64,000 nucleotides of DNA from Mesorhizobium sp. (GTDB lineage Bacteria > Pseudomonadota > Alphaproteobacteria > Rhizobiales > Rhizobiaceae): assembly GCF_017306545.1 (NCBI RefSeq), contig NZ_JAFKID010000009.1:1-64000 (forward strand). The letters are read 5' to 3'. This document shows positions 6,959 through 15,878 of the stretch, piece by piece (within the stretch, counting starts at the first letter, position 1; each line of letters begins with the position of its first letter). A program made the translations under genes and the position numbers. The notes under the pieces were generated by a model that saw only the letters and a program-made list of their open reading frames with translations, was not told the DNA's origin and ran no database searches.

Positions 6959-8233
6959 TTACGCCCGCGCCTCCCTTATCGACGCCTCCAGAATGTCCAG
7001 CGCCTCGGTCATCACATTGTCCTGGATGGTGATGGGCGACAGGAAGCGGATGACGTTGGAATAGACGCCGCAGGTGAGCAGGATCAGGCCCTTGTCCAGC
7101 GCCTTGAGGCGCACCGCGTTGGCGAATTCCGCCGACGGCAGGTTCTTCTTCGCGTCGTTGAACTCGACGGCGTTCATGAAGCCAGGACCGCGGATGTCGA
7201 CGATCTCCGGCACGTCGGCGCGCAGCGATTCCAGCCGCTGCTTGAGGCGGGAACCGAGCAGGTTGGCGCGATCCACCAGATTCTCCTCCTCGATCACGTC
7301 GAGCACGGCATGCGCCGCCGCGATGCCCAGCGGATTGCCGGCATAGGTGCCGCCGAGGCCGCCGGGGGCCGGCGAATCCATCAGCTCGGCTCGGCCGGTG
7401 ACGGCCGAAAGCGGGAAGCCGCCGGCAAGGCTTTTCGCCATGGTGGTGATGTCGGGGGCGACGTCGTGGTGCTGCATGGCGAACATCTTGCCGGTGCGGG
7501 CAAAACCGGTCTGCACCTCGTCGGCGATGAGCAGGATGCCGTGCTGGTCGCAGATCTTGCGCAGCGCCGAGACGAAATCGCGCGGCGCCTCGTAGAAGCC
7601 GCCCTCGCCCTGCACCGGCTCGAGGATGATGGCCGCCACCCGCGACGGGTCGACGTCGGCCTTGAACAGACGGTCGAGCGCGGCCAGAGAATCCGCCACC
7701 GTCACGCCGTGCAGCGGCACCGGGAAGGGGGCGTGGAAGACGTCGCCCGGCATGGCGCCGAAGCCCAGCTTGTAGGGCGCCGTCTTGCCGGTCAGCGCCA
7801 TGCCCATGAAGGTGCGGCCGTGAAAACCGCCGGCGAAGGCGATGACGGCCTGCCGGCCGGTGGCGTGGCGGGCGATCTTGATGGCGTTCTCCACGGCTTC
7901 CGCGCCGGTGGTGACGAAGATGGTCTTCTTGTCGAAATTGCCGGGCGTGATGCCGTTCAGCCGCTCGGCCAGATGCACGTAGTTCTCGTACGGCACGACC
8001 TGGTGGCAGGTGTGGGTGAAGCGATCGAGTTGCGCCTTCACCGCCTCGATCACCTTGGGATGGCGGTGGCCGGTGTTGACGACGGCGATGCCGCCGGCGA
8101 AATCGATGTAGCGGCGGCCCTCGACATCCCATATCTCGGAATTCTCCGCCTTGTCGGCATAGATCTGCGTGGTCATGCCGACGCCGCGGGCGACCGAGGC
8201 GTTCTTGCGCTGGGACAGGTCTGAATTCTTCAT
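6959..8233 (-). CDS. gabT: 4-aminobutyrate--2-oxoglutarate transaminase
   Basis: 424 residues, class III PLP aminotransferase of usual length. It converts GABA and 2-oxoglutarate to succinate semialdehyde and glutamate in the cytoplasm. Visible are the glycine-rich PLP phosphate region (TTGAEAVENAIKIAR), the DEVQTGFARTG motif and the Schiff-base lysine in DITTMAKSLAGGFP. The start MKNSDLSQRKNASVARGVG is the conserved N-terminus. Transcribed away from the RND operon; the 227-base divergent gap 8234-8460 holds no gene I can support. No gabD is adjacent. Confidence 0.93.
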   Translation of the reverse strand: MKNSDLSQRKNASVARGVGMTTQIYADKAENSEIWDVEGRRYIDFAGGIAVVNTGHRHPKVIEAVKAQLDRFTHTCHQVVPYENYVHLAERLNGITPGNFDKKTIFVTTGAEAVENAIKIARHATGRQAVIAFAGGFHGRTFMGMALTGKTAPYKLGFGAMPGDVFHAPFPVPLHGVTVADSLAALDRLFKADVDPSRVAAIILEPVQGEGGFYEAPRDFVSALRKICDQHGILLIADEVQTGFARTGKMFAMQHHDVAPDITTMAKSLAGGFPLSAVTGRAELMDSPAPGGLGGTYAGNPLGIAAAHAVLDVIEEENLVDRANLLGSRLKQRLESLRADVPEIVDIRGPGFMNAVEFNDAKKNLPSAEFANAVRLKALDKGLILLTCGVYSNVIRFLSPITIQDNVMTEALDILEASIREARA

Positions 8234-8460
8234 GGCTTTTCTCCGAAAGGCGGCCGATGGCGTGACGGGCGGGTTCCCTGCCTTTCTGGCTCCAAACGGC
8301 GATTTCCTCAAGCCTGCACCGCATCCCGTCCGTTGGGCCTGCCGGCAACGCCTGTGGCGGTCTCATCCATAAGACCGGTTTCAATCGTACGTGGAACTTG
8401 TATTGTTTCGGCAACGCCGAAGCAGCCTCTTGCCGGGGACACGGCGGACCGGAGAACGCC

Positions 8461-9594
8461 ATGAGGGGAAGCGTGCCACTGTCAGCCGCGTCGTCGCCAC
8501 CCTTCCGCATTCACGTCCGGCGCCTGTCGGCCTTGCTCATGGTCTGTACGGCGGCGCTGACAGTTTCGGGCTGCCAGCAGAAGGAAGCCGCCGCGGCGAA
8601 GCAGCCGGTGATGGTGCACGTCGCCACGGCCGAAGTGACCGACTACGCGCCGACAACCTCGCTGACCGGCGTCATCGCGGCGCGCACGCTGAACAACCTC
8701 GCCTTCCGCGTCGGCGGCCGGGTCGCCGAGCGGCTGGTCGAAGTCGGCCAGCATGTCGACAAGGACACGGTGCTGGCGCGGCTCGATCCGCAGGAACAGG
8801 AATCGGACCTGCGTTCGGCACAGGCCGATCTCGACGCCGCCAATGCCAGCCTTGTCCAGGCCAACGCCGCCTTCGAGCGGCAAAAGGCGCTGCTGGCGCA
8901 GGGCTTCACCACGCGGCGCGACTACGACGCGGCGGAGCAGGCGGCGAAAGTCGCGCAAGGCAGCGTCGACGCGGCCAAGAGCGCTTTGGCCAACGCCAAG
9001 GAAAACCTGACCTTCACCGAATTGCGCGCCGGCGCGCCGGGCGTCGTCACCGCCCGCGCCGTCGAGGCGGGTCAGGTGGTGCAGGCGGCGCAAACCGTCT
9101 TCACCGTCGCCGAGGACGGCGACCGCGACGCTGTCTTCAACGTGCAGGAAACGCTGGTGGTCAGCACCGTTCCCGATCCGGCCGTGACGATCGCGCTGGT
9201 TTCCGATCCGAAGGTGACGGCAACGGGCAGGGTGCGTGAAATCTCGCCGGCCGTCGATCCGGCTTCCGGCTCCATCCGCGTCAAGGTGGCGATCCCCGAG
9301 ACACCGGCCGCGCTGCCATTGGGCGCTGCCGTCGTCGGCACGGTTTCGGCCAAGGCACAGAAGGGCATCGTACTGCCCTGGCAGGCGCTGACCTCGCAGG
9401 ACGGCAAGCCGGCGGTCTGGCTTTTCGATCCCGCCTCGAAGGCGGTGACGGTCACGCCGATCAGCGTCCTCGCCTACGAATCCGGCGTCTTCGTCGTCGA
9501 CAAGGGGTTGGAGGCGGGCCAGCAGGTCATTACCGCCGGCGGCCAGTTGCTCAGCCCCGGCGAGGTGGTCGAGGTGGCGGAGGCCAAGCCATGA
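8461..9594 (+). CDS. RND efflux periplasmic adaptor (membrane fusion) lipoprotein, first copy
   Basis: 377 residues. Signal peptide with lipobox LTVSGC (Cys38), so an inner-membrane-anchored periplasmic lipoprotein. It shows the MFP pattern: barrel-sandwich half RVGGRVAERLVEVGQHV, an alpha-hairpin coiled coil (about 105-180), then the second half with LRAGAPGVVTARAVEAGQ. It links an RND pump to an outer-membrane channel. GGAG sits 10 bases before the ATG at 8461. Its stop overlaps the start of the second adaptor gene by 4 bases (ATGA). Confidence 0.9.
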   Translation: MRGSVPLSAASSPPFRIHVRRLSALLMVCTAALTVSGCQQKEAAAAKQPVMVHVATAEVTDYAPTTSLTGVIAARTLNNLAFRVGGRVAERLVEVGQHVDKDTVLARLDPQEQESDLRSAQADLDAANASLVQANAAFERQKALLAQGFTTRRDYDAAEQAAKVAQGSVDAAKSALANAKENLTFTELRAGAPGVVTARAVEAGQVVQAAQTVFTVAEDGDRDAVFNVQETLVVSTVPDPAVTIALVSDPKVTATGRVREISPAVDPASGSIRVKVAIPETPAALPLGAAVVGTVSAKAQKGIVLPWQALTSQDGKPAVWLFDPASKAVTVTPISVLAYESGVFVVDKGLEAGQQVITAGGQLLSPGEVVEVAEAKP

Positions 9595-10667
9595 CGCGCC
9601 GCGCCCTGCTGCTCACGCTCTGTGTCCTCGCCCCGCTCGCCGCCTGCTCGCAGGAAAAGGAAACGCCGCCGCCGGAAGTCGTGCGGCCGGTGCTGTCGAT
9701 GGTGGTGGCGCCGACGGCCAGCCGCGCCATGGGTTTCGTCGGCACGGTGGAGCCTGAATTCAGCGCCAACCTCGCCTTTCGCCTGCTCGGCCGCGTGGTG
9801 GCGCGCGACGTCGAGGTCGGCGACCTGGTGAAGAAGGGAGAGACGCTGGCCGCGCTCGACCCGACAGCGCTCGACCTCGGCGTGCAGGCGGCCAAGGCGG
9901 AACTTTCCAACGCCGAGGCGCAGTCCGCCAACGCCTCGGCCAGCGAGGAACGCCAGCGCCAGCTGCTGGACTCGAAGAACACCTCGCAGGCGGTCTATGA
10001 CGCGGCGAAGCAGGCCATGCAGGCGGCACAGGCGAATGTCGAGCGGGCGAAAGCGGCGCTGGCGAAGTCGCAGGAGCAGCTCGGCTACGCGCGCCTGTTC
10101 TCCGACTTCGACGGCGTCGTCACCGCCGTCGGCGCCGAGGTGGGGCAGACCGTCTCCCCCGGCCAGATGATCGTCACCGTGGCGCGCGCCGACGTGCGCG
10201 AGGCCGTGGTGGACATTCCCGACCAGTTGACCGGCGACCTGACCGCCGGCGCGCCCTTCGAGGTGACGCTGCAATCGCTGCCGACGATCAAGGCCGAGGC
10301 GAAGCTGCGCGAGATCGCGCCGCAGGCCGAAGGGGCGACGCGCACGCGGCGGGTCAAGCTTACCCTCATCGATCCGCCGGCTTCCTTCCGGCTCGGCTCG
10401 ACCGTCACCGCCACCCGCGTCACCACGATCGCACCGGCGATCGACCTGCCGCTGTCGGCGCTGCTGGAAGCGGACGGCAAGGCGAAGGTCTGGATCGTCG
10501 ATCCGCAGGCTTCGACGGTGGCGACGCGCGAAGTTGAAGTTTCAGGCAAGACAACCGGCTCCTTCACCGTAGCCAGTGGGCTAGCGGAAGGCACGCGCGT
10601 GGTCACCGCCGGCGTGCACAGCCTGAAGGAAGGCCAGAAAGTCAGGATCGAGGGGGCCGCGCCATGA
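9591..10667 (+). CDS. RND efflux periplasmic adaptor lipoprotein, second copy
   Basis: 358 residues. Lipobox LAAC with Cys19 marks a lipoprotein. Same adaptor architecture as the preceding protein (FRLLGRVVARDVEVGDLV, Ala/Gln-rich hairpin about 95-150, FDGVVTAVGAEVGQTV) but clearly diverged in sequence, so not a recent duplicate. Overlaps both neighbours by ATGA, so all three genes form one tightly coupled operon. Two different adaptors may assemble as a mixed ring or serve different outer-membrane channels. Confidence 0.9.
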   Translation: MTRRALLLTLCVLAPLAACSQEKETPPPEVVRPVLSMVVAPTASRAMGFVGTVEPEFSANLAFRLLGRVVARDVEVGDLVKKGETLAALDPTALDLGVQAAKAELSNAEAQSANASASEERQRQLLDSKNTSQAVYDAAKQAMQAAQANVERAKAALAKSQEQLGYARLFSDFDGVVTAVGAEVGQTVSPGQMIVTVARADVREAVVDIPDQLTGDLTAGAPFEVTLQSLPTIKAEAKLREIAPQAEGATRTRRVKLTLIDPPASFRLGSTVTATRVTTIAPAIDLPLSALLEADGKAKVWIVDPQASTVATREVEVSGKTTGSFTVASGLAEGTRVVTAGVHSLKEGQKVRIEGAAP

Positions 10668-13600
10668 AAGGCTTCAACCTCTCCGACTGGGCGCTCTCGC
10701 ACCGCTCGCTGGTGTGGTATTTCATGCTGGTCTTCGTCGTCGCCGGCGTCGCCTCCTACCTCAACCTCGGCCGCGAGGAAGACCCCTCCTTCACCATCAA
10801 GACGATGATCATCCAGGCCAACTGGCCGGGCGCTTCCGTGACCGAACAGGCAAGGCAGGTGACGGACCGCATCGAGAAGAAGCTGGAGGAACTGGACAGC
10901 CTCGACTTCACCCGCTCGCTCACCACGGCCGGACGCACCATCGTCTTCGTCAACCTGAAGGACTCGACCAAGGCCAAGGACGTCGTGCCCACCTGGCTTC
11001 AGGTGCGCAACATGATCAACGACATCTGGTACCAGTTCCCGCAAGGCGTGCAGGGGCCGTTCTTCAACGACCGTTTCGGCGACGTCTACGGCAACATCTA
11101 CGCCTTCACCTCCGACGGGCTGACCGGGCGGCAGTTGCGCGACTATGTGGAAAAGGTGCGCTCCGAGGTGCTGACCGTGCCGAACGCCGGCAAGGTCGAC
11201 CTGATCGGCGCGCAGGACGAGGTGATCTACCTCGAATTCTCCACCCGCCAGATCGCCGCGCTCGGCCTCAACGAACAGGCGATCGTGCAGAGCCTGCAAG
11301 CGCAGAACGCCATCGCCCCGTCCGGCGTCATCGAGGCCGGGCCGGAGCGCGTCGCCGTGCGCGTGACCGGGCAGTTCACTTCGGAGGAAAGCCTGCGCGC
11401 CATCAATTTGCGCATCGACAACCGCTTCTTCCGGCTGAGCGACGTGGCCACCATAAAGCGCGGCTACACCGACCCGCCGGCCGGCCTGTTCCGCTACAAC
11501 GGCGAGGATGCCATCGGACTGGCCATCGGCATGAAGCCGAACGCCAACCTGCTCGATTTCGGCAAGGCGCTGGACGCCAAGATGGACGCGGTGCTGGCCG
11601 AACTGCCGGTCGGCGTCGGCGTGCACAAGGTGGCGGACCAGCCGGTGATCGTGAAGGAGGCCGTTTCCGGCTTCACCCGCGCGCTGTTCGAGGCGGTCGC
11701 CATCGTGCTCGCCGTCTCCTTCGTCAGCCTCGGCCTGCGCGCCGGCTTCGTCGTGTCACTGTCGATCCCGCTGGTTCTGGCCATCACCTTCGTGGCGATG
11801 GAATATCTCGGCATATCCTTGCAGCGCGTCTCGCTCGGCGCCCTCATCATCGCGCTCGGGCTGCTGGTCGACGACGCGATGATCGCGGTGGAGATGATGG
11901 TCGCCCGGCTGGAGGCCGGCGACCCGCTACGCAAGGCGGCGACCTATGTCTACACCTCCACCGCCTTCCCGATGCTGACCGGCACGCTGGTGACGGTGGC
12001 CGGCTTCATTCCCATCGGGCTGAATTCCAGCAACGCCGGCGAATACACCTATACGCTGTTCGTCGTCATCGCCGTGTCGCTGGTGATCTCGTGGATCGTG
12101 GCGGTGCTGTTCGCGCCGCTGCTCGGCGTCACCTTCCTGCCGGCGACGATGAAGGCGCATCACGAAAGTCCCAGCCGCTTCACCAGCGCCTTCCGGCGCC
12201 TGCTGCTGGTCTCGGTGCGCCACCGCTGGCTGACCATCATCGCCACCGTGCTCATCTTCCTCGCCTCGCTGGGCGGTATGACGCTGGTGCAGCAGCAGTT
12301 CTTCCCGCCGTCCGACCGGCCGGAGCTGATCGTCGATTTCACCTTGCCGCAGAACAGTTCCATCGCCGAGACGCGCGACCAGATCGAGCGCTTCGAGAAG
12401 GTGGCGCTGACGGGCAACGAGGACATCGACCACTGGTCGTCCTACATCGGCCAGGGCGCGGTGCGCTTCGTGCTGACGCTCGACGTGCAGCCGGCGAACC
12501 CCTATTTCGGCCAGGTCGTCATCGTCACCAAGAGCATCGAGGCGCGCGACCGGGTAAAATCGGCGCTGGAAAAAATCCTGCGCGATGAGTTCGTCGGCAC
12601 CGACACGTTCGTGAAAACGCTCGAACTCGGTCCGCCGGTGGGGCGGCCGATCCAGTACCGCGTCGGCGGCCCCGACATTCAGAAGGTGCGCGACCTCGCC
12701 CGGCAGTTCGCCGGCGTCATCGCCGCCAATCCGAAGGTCGGCGCGCCCACCTTCGACTGGAACGAGCCGGAGCGCGTGCTGAAGGTCGACGTGCTGCAAG
12801 ACAAGGCGCGCCAGCTCGGCATCACCTCGCAGGACATCGCCAGCGCGCTCAACACCACCGTGGGCGGCGCCGCCATCACCCAGGTGCGCGATTCCACCTA
12901 TCTCGTCAACGTCGTCGTGCGCTCGCGCGAGGCCGACCGCGCCTCGTTGGATACGCTGAGAAACATGCAGATCCCGACGCCGAGCGGCGAGGCGATCCCG
13001 CTGGCGGCGATCGCCAATTTCGACACCGCGCTGGAACAGCCGGCGATCTGGCGGCGCGGCCGCGTGCCGACGATCACCGTGCGCGCCGGCCTCGTCGGCG
13101 ACGCCCTGCCTGACACGGTGGTGAAGGAACTGAAACCGTCGGTGGACGCCTTCGCCGCCAAACTGCCGGACGGCTATACGCTCGCCACCGCCGGCTCGGT
13201 CGAGGAAAGCGGCAAGAGCCAGGGGCCGATCGCCGCCGTCGTGCCGCTGATGCTGTTCATCATGGCGACCATCCTGATGATCCAGCTGCAAAGCTTCCAG
13301 CGGCTGTTCCTCGTCGTCGCCGTGGCGCCGCTCGGCCTGGTCGGCGTCGTCATCGGCCTGCTGGCATCCCATTCGGCGATGGGCTTCGTCGCCATCCTCG
13401 GCATCCTGGCGCTGATCGGCATCCTGATCCGCAATTCGGTGATCCTGGTCATGCAGATCGAGGATCTCGTGCGCGACGGCATGGACCGCTGGAAAGCGGT
13501 CGTGGATGCTTCCGAACACCGCATGCGCCCCATCGCGCTGACGGCGGCGGCGGCAAGCCTGGCGCTGATCCCGATCGCACGCGAATCCTTCTGGGGGCCG

Positions 13601-13741
13601 ATGGCCTATGCCATGATGGGCGGCATCCTGGCCGGCACGGCAATCACGCTGCTCTTCCTGCCGTCGCTCTACATCGCCTGGTTCCGGTTGAAGGAACCGA
13701 AGCCGGCGGACGAACAAGAGTCTGACGAGGCGGCCGGCTGA
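10664..13741 (+). CDS. RND family efflux transporter permease (AcrB/MexB-like)
   Basis: 1025 residues, full length. Twelve-helix RND layout with two large periplasmic loops. The first helix follows LSHRSLVWYFMLVFVVAG, and the helix-4 proton relay is visible as LLVDDAMIAVEMM (Asp403, Asp404). Proton-driven inner-membrane pump that works with the two adaptors upstream. No TolC-like channel gene follows; the next gene (iolB) is convergent 4 bases away. No TetR-type regulator is next to the operon. Substrate cannot be told from sequence. Confidence 0.93.
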   Translation: MKGFNLSDWALSHRSLVWYFMLVFVVAGVASYLNLGREEDPSFTIKTMIIQANWPGASVTEQARQVTDRIEKKLEELDSLDFTRSLTTAGRTIVFVNLKDSTKAKDVVPTWLQVRNMINDIWYQFPQGVQGPFFNDRFGDVYGNIYAFTSDGLTGRQLRDYVEKVRSEVLTVPNAGKVDLIGAQDEVIYLEFSTRQIAALGLNEQAIVQSLQAQNAIAPSGVIEAGPERVAVRVTGQFTSEESLRAINLRIDNRFFRLSDVATIKRGYTDPPAGLFRYNGEDAIGLAIGMKPNANLLDFGKALDAKMDAVLAELPVGVGVHKVADQPVIVKEAVSGFTRALFEAVAIVLAVSFVSLGLRAGFVVSLSIPLVLAITFVAMEYLGISLQRVSLGALIIALGLLVDDAMIAVEMMVARLEAGDPLRKAATYVYTSTAFPMLTGTLVTVAGFIPIGLNSSNAGEYTYTLFVVIAVSLVISWIVAVLFAPLLGVTFLPATMKAHHESPSRFTSAFRRLLLVSVRHRWLTIIATVLIFLASLGGMTLVQQQFFPPSDRPELIVDFTLPQNSSIAETRDQIERFEKVALTGNEDIDHWSSYIGQGAVRFVLTLDVQPANPYFGQVVIVTKSIEARDRVKSALEKILRDEFVGTDTFVKTLELGPPVGRPIQYRVGGPDIQKVRDLARQFAGVIAANPKVGAPTFDWNEPERVLKVDVLQDKARQLGITSQDIASALNTTVGGAAITQVRDSTYLVNVVVRSREADRASLDTLRNMQIPTPSGEAIPLAAIANFDTALEQPAIWRRGRVPTITVRAGLVGDALPDTVVKELKPSVDAFAAKLPDGYTLATAGSVEESGKSQGPIAAVVPLMLFIMATILMIQLQSFQRLFLVVAVAPLGLVGVVIGLLASHSAMGFVAILGILALIGILIRNSVILVMQIEDLVRDGMDRWKAVVDASEHRMRPIALTAAAASLALIPIARESFWGPMAYAMMGGILAGTAITLLFLPSLYIAWFRLKEPKPADEQESDEAAG

Positions 13742-13745
13742 CGCC

Positions 13746-14558
13746 TCAGGCTTTCAACAGCCATTCGTGCTCGGGCGCGTTGTAAAACTTCCACGTCCGT
13801 TTCGGCCCGGCCATGACGTTGAGATAATAGAGGTCGTAACCGTGGCAGGCGGCGCAGGGATGATAGCCCTTCGGCACCATCACGACATCGCCGTCCTCGA
13901 CCGCCATCGTCTCGTCCAGCTCGCGCACGCCGTCGGCGTCCGCGTCCGTGTAGACGCGCTGGAAGGCGAAGCCCTGCGGCGGGTTGAGACGGTGATAGTA
14001 GGTTTCTTCCAGATAGGATTCGGCCGGCAGGGCGTCGCGATCGTGCTTGTGCGGCGGGTAGCTGGAGGTGTGGCCGCCGGGCGTGATGACCTCGACCACC
14101 AGCAGCGAATCCGCGGGCTCGCCTTCGGGCAGGATGTTGGTGACATAGCGGGTGTTGGTGCCCTTGCCGCGTACCTCCTGGCCGAGATCGTCAGGCTCAA
14201 TGACGCGTGCGGGCAAGCCGCCGCCAAGGCCGGGCGCCGAGCACACGGCCAGTTCCAGGTCCGTCTCGGCCGTCACCGACCACTCCGAGCCCTGCGGAAT
14301 ATAGACCGACCACGGCTTGCCCTCGAAGACCGACATGCGCCCGCCGAGCAGGCCGAAATCCTTGCCCCCCGCACTCGCCTTGCCTTTGCCGGTGATGAAG
14401 ACGAGGCAAACCTCGGACGAGCCGGTTCCGGCCGAAACCGTCTCGCCGGGGCGCAGCCGGTGCAGGTCGAAGCCGACATAGGTCCAGCCGGCGCTTTGCG
14501 GGGTGATGTGGGCGACACGGCCGTGGCCGTGGTTCGCCTTGACGATCAGGTTCGGCAT
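13746..14558 (-). CDS. iolB: 5-deoxy-glucuronate isomerase
   Basis: 270 residues, normal length. Isomerises 5-deoxy-D-glucuronate to 2-deoxy-5-keto-D-gluconate in myo-inositol breakdown. Bicupin; the metal site is visible in HTSSYPPHKHD plus LEETYYHR and the late MVPKGYHPCAACHGYDLYYL. Last gene of the iolC-iolD-iolE-orf-iolB series. It ends 4 bases from the RND pump gene on the other strand, so transcripts may run into each other. Confidence 0.96.
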   Translation of the reverse strand: MPNLIVKANHGHGRVAHITPQSAGWTYVGFDLHRLRPGETVSAGTGSSEVCLVFITGKGKASAGGKDFGLLGGRMSVFEGKPWSVYIPQGSEWSVTAETDLELAVCSAPGLGGGLPARVIEPDDLGQEVRGKGTNTRYVTNILPEGEPADSLLVVEVITPGGHTSSYPPHKHDRDALPAESYLEETYYHRLNPPQGFAFQRVYTDADADGVRELDETMAVEDGDVVMVPKGYHPCAACHGYDLYYLNVMAGPKRTWKFYNAPEHEWLLKA

Positions 14559-14567
14559 TTTTGCCTC

Positions 14568-14792
14568 TCAGTCCTTTTCGGCGGGATCGATGGTCGGCTG
14601 CGGCCGATCCGGCTCCGGCGCCTTGTAGGCATAAAGATACTGCCAGGCGCCGTAGCCGGCGAAGGCCAGCGCAATCAGCGCCCAGTTCTGCGAACCGCCG
14701 TAGAATTCCAGCGCCGCCCACGAAAGGCAGACAGCCACCAAGGCGACGCGCCGCCACAGCGGCCGGAAAAATGGATGGTCGGCGTCCTTCAT
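14568..14792 (-). CDS. Small two-helix membrane protein between iolE and iolB
   Basis: About 74 residues from MKDADHPFFRPLWRR. Two hydrophobic stretches (VALVAVCLSWAALEF and WALIALAFAGYGAWQYLYAY) suggest two membrane helices. Pro/Asp-rich tail. The start at 14792 is preferred over 14828 because GGGAAC lies ahead of it and the longer form would begin inside a palindromic repeat. It sits 9 bases before iolB in the same direction. Not recognised; perhaps a transport accessory or a bystander carried by the operon. Confidence 0.65.
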   Translation of the reverse strand: MKDADHPFFRPLWRRVALVAVCLSWAALEFYGGSQNWALIALAFAGYGAWQYLYAYKAPEPDRPQPTIDPAEKD

Positions 14793-14817
14793 GTGCGTTC
14801 CCGAAAATCCATCCTCA

Positions 14818-14905
14818 GATCGTTTCATGATGAAACGATCCGTCTCGTTGTTTTAGCCGCATTCGTGCGACGCCGGACGATTCTGTCCGGCTGCAAAATG
14901 CTCTA
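14818..14905. repeat. Rhizobial intergenic repeat with perfect 23-base palindrome (family D)
   Basis: GATCGTTTCAT-G-ATGAAACGATC at 14818-14840 is a perfect palindrome around one central base. It is followed by a CCGGACGATTCTGTCCGG hairpin and an end block reading AAAATGCTCTAAGCG. The ending resembles AAATGCTCTAGGCG at 62690-62748. Lies between iolE and the small membrane protein gene, within the iol operon. Confidence 0.5.
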
Positions 14906-14924
14906 AGCGATACGCCGACGCCGC

Positions 14925-15842
14925 TCAACCCTTGGGGAAGCCCTGCGTCTCCACCGTATAGCCGGCAGCAGTCATGACCCGCATCAGTTCCTTGTGGCCG
15001 ACCTCAGCCATCCTGAGCGGCGGGTTCTTCTTCGGGTCCTGCTCGGCTTCGACGACGAACCAGCCTTCATAGCCGTAATCGGCGAATTTTTGCACGATGG
15101 CGCCGAAATCGAGCGAGCCGTCGCCCGGCACGGTAAAGGCGCCGAGCGCCACCGCGTCGAGGAAGGATTGCTTTTCCCAGTCCAGCGCGTCGATCACCGG
15201 CTGGCGGATATCCTTCACATGGACGTGGCTGATGCGCTTGTGGTGCCTGTCGATGGCGCGCAGCACGTCGCCGCCGGCGAAGGCGAGATGGCCGGCATCG
15301 AGCAGCAGCGGAATGCCTTCGCCGGAGTTCTTCATGAAGGCGTCCAGCTCGTGCTCGAACTGCACGACGGCGGCCATATGGTGATGATAGGCGAGGGGCA
15401 TGCCCTGACCGGCGCACCATTCGCCGAACTCCGTCACCTTGCGGGCATAGGCTTTCATCTCGGCGTCGGAGAGCACGGCCTTTTGTGCCAGCGGCTTCGT
15501 CCGGTCGCCCTGTATGGAGCGGCCGACCTCGCCATAGACGATACAGGGCGCGCCGACCGCCTTGAACAGCGCGATCATCGGCGCGATGCGGTCCTTGTTG
15601 GCGGCTAGATCCTCGACCGTCAGCGTGCCGGAGAACCAGCCGCCGCACAGCGTCACGTCCGCCGCCTTCAGGATCGGCAGCATGACGGCCGGATCGTCGG
15701 GGAAGCGGCGGCCCTTCTCCATGCCGGTGAAGCCGGCCGAGCGGGATTGCCTGAGGCATTCCTCCAGCGACACGTCGTCGGAGAGTTCGACCAGATCGTC
15801 GTTCCACCATGCGATGGGCGACATGCCCAGTTTTGCCTTCAA
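14925..15842 (-). CDS. iolE: myo-Inosose-2 dehydratase
   Basis: 305 residues, usual length. Dehydrates scyllo-inosose to 3D-3,5/4-trihydroxycyclohexane-1,2-dione. TIM-barrel of the xylose-isomerase-like sugar epimerase type. Metal-site segments seen: GMEKGRRFP, AYHHHMAAVV, LLLDAGHLAFAGGD and HVHVKDIR. The start MKAKLGMSPIAWWNDDL is the conserved IolE N-terminus. Lies 36 bases after iolD in the same direction. Confidence 0.96.
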   Translation of the reverse strand: MKAKLGMSPIAWWNDDLVELSDDVSLEECLRQSRSAGFTGMEKGRRFPDDPAVMLPILKAADVTLCGGWFSGTLTVEDLAANKDRIAPMIALFKAVGAPCIVYGEVGRSIQGDRTKPLAQKAVLSDAEMKAYARKVTEFGEWCAGQGMPLAYHHHMAAVVQFEHELDAFMKNSGEGIPLLLDAGHLAFAGGDVLRAIDRHHKRISHVHVKDIRQPVIDALDWEKQSFLDAVALGAFTVPGDGSLDFGAIVQKFADYGYEGWFVVEAEQDPKKNPPLRMAEVGHKELMRVMTAAGYTVETQGFPKG

Positions 15843-15878
15843 GATGATCTCCAGTTTTCGCTTGTGGCTCGGTGCGGC

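Noticed and set aside
8234..8460. An upstream extension of the first RND adaptor to 8398
   Set aside because: The extra N-terminal residues would precede and spoil the lipoprotein signal; the ATG at 8461 has a good ribosome site and gives a normal signal peptide.
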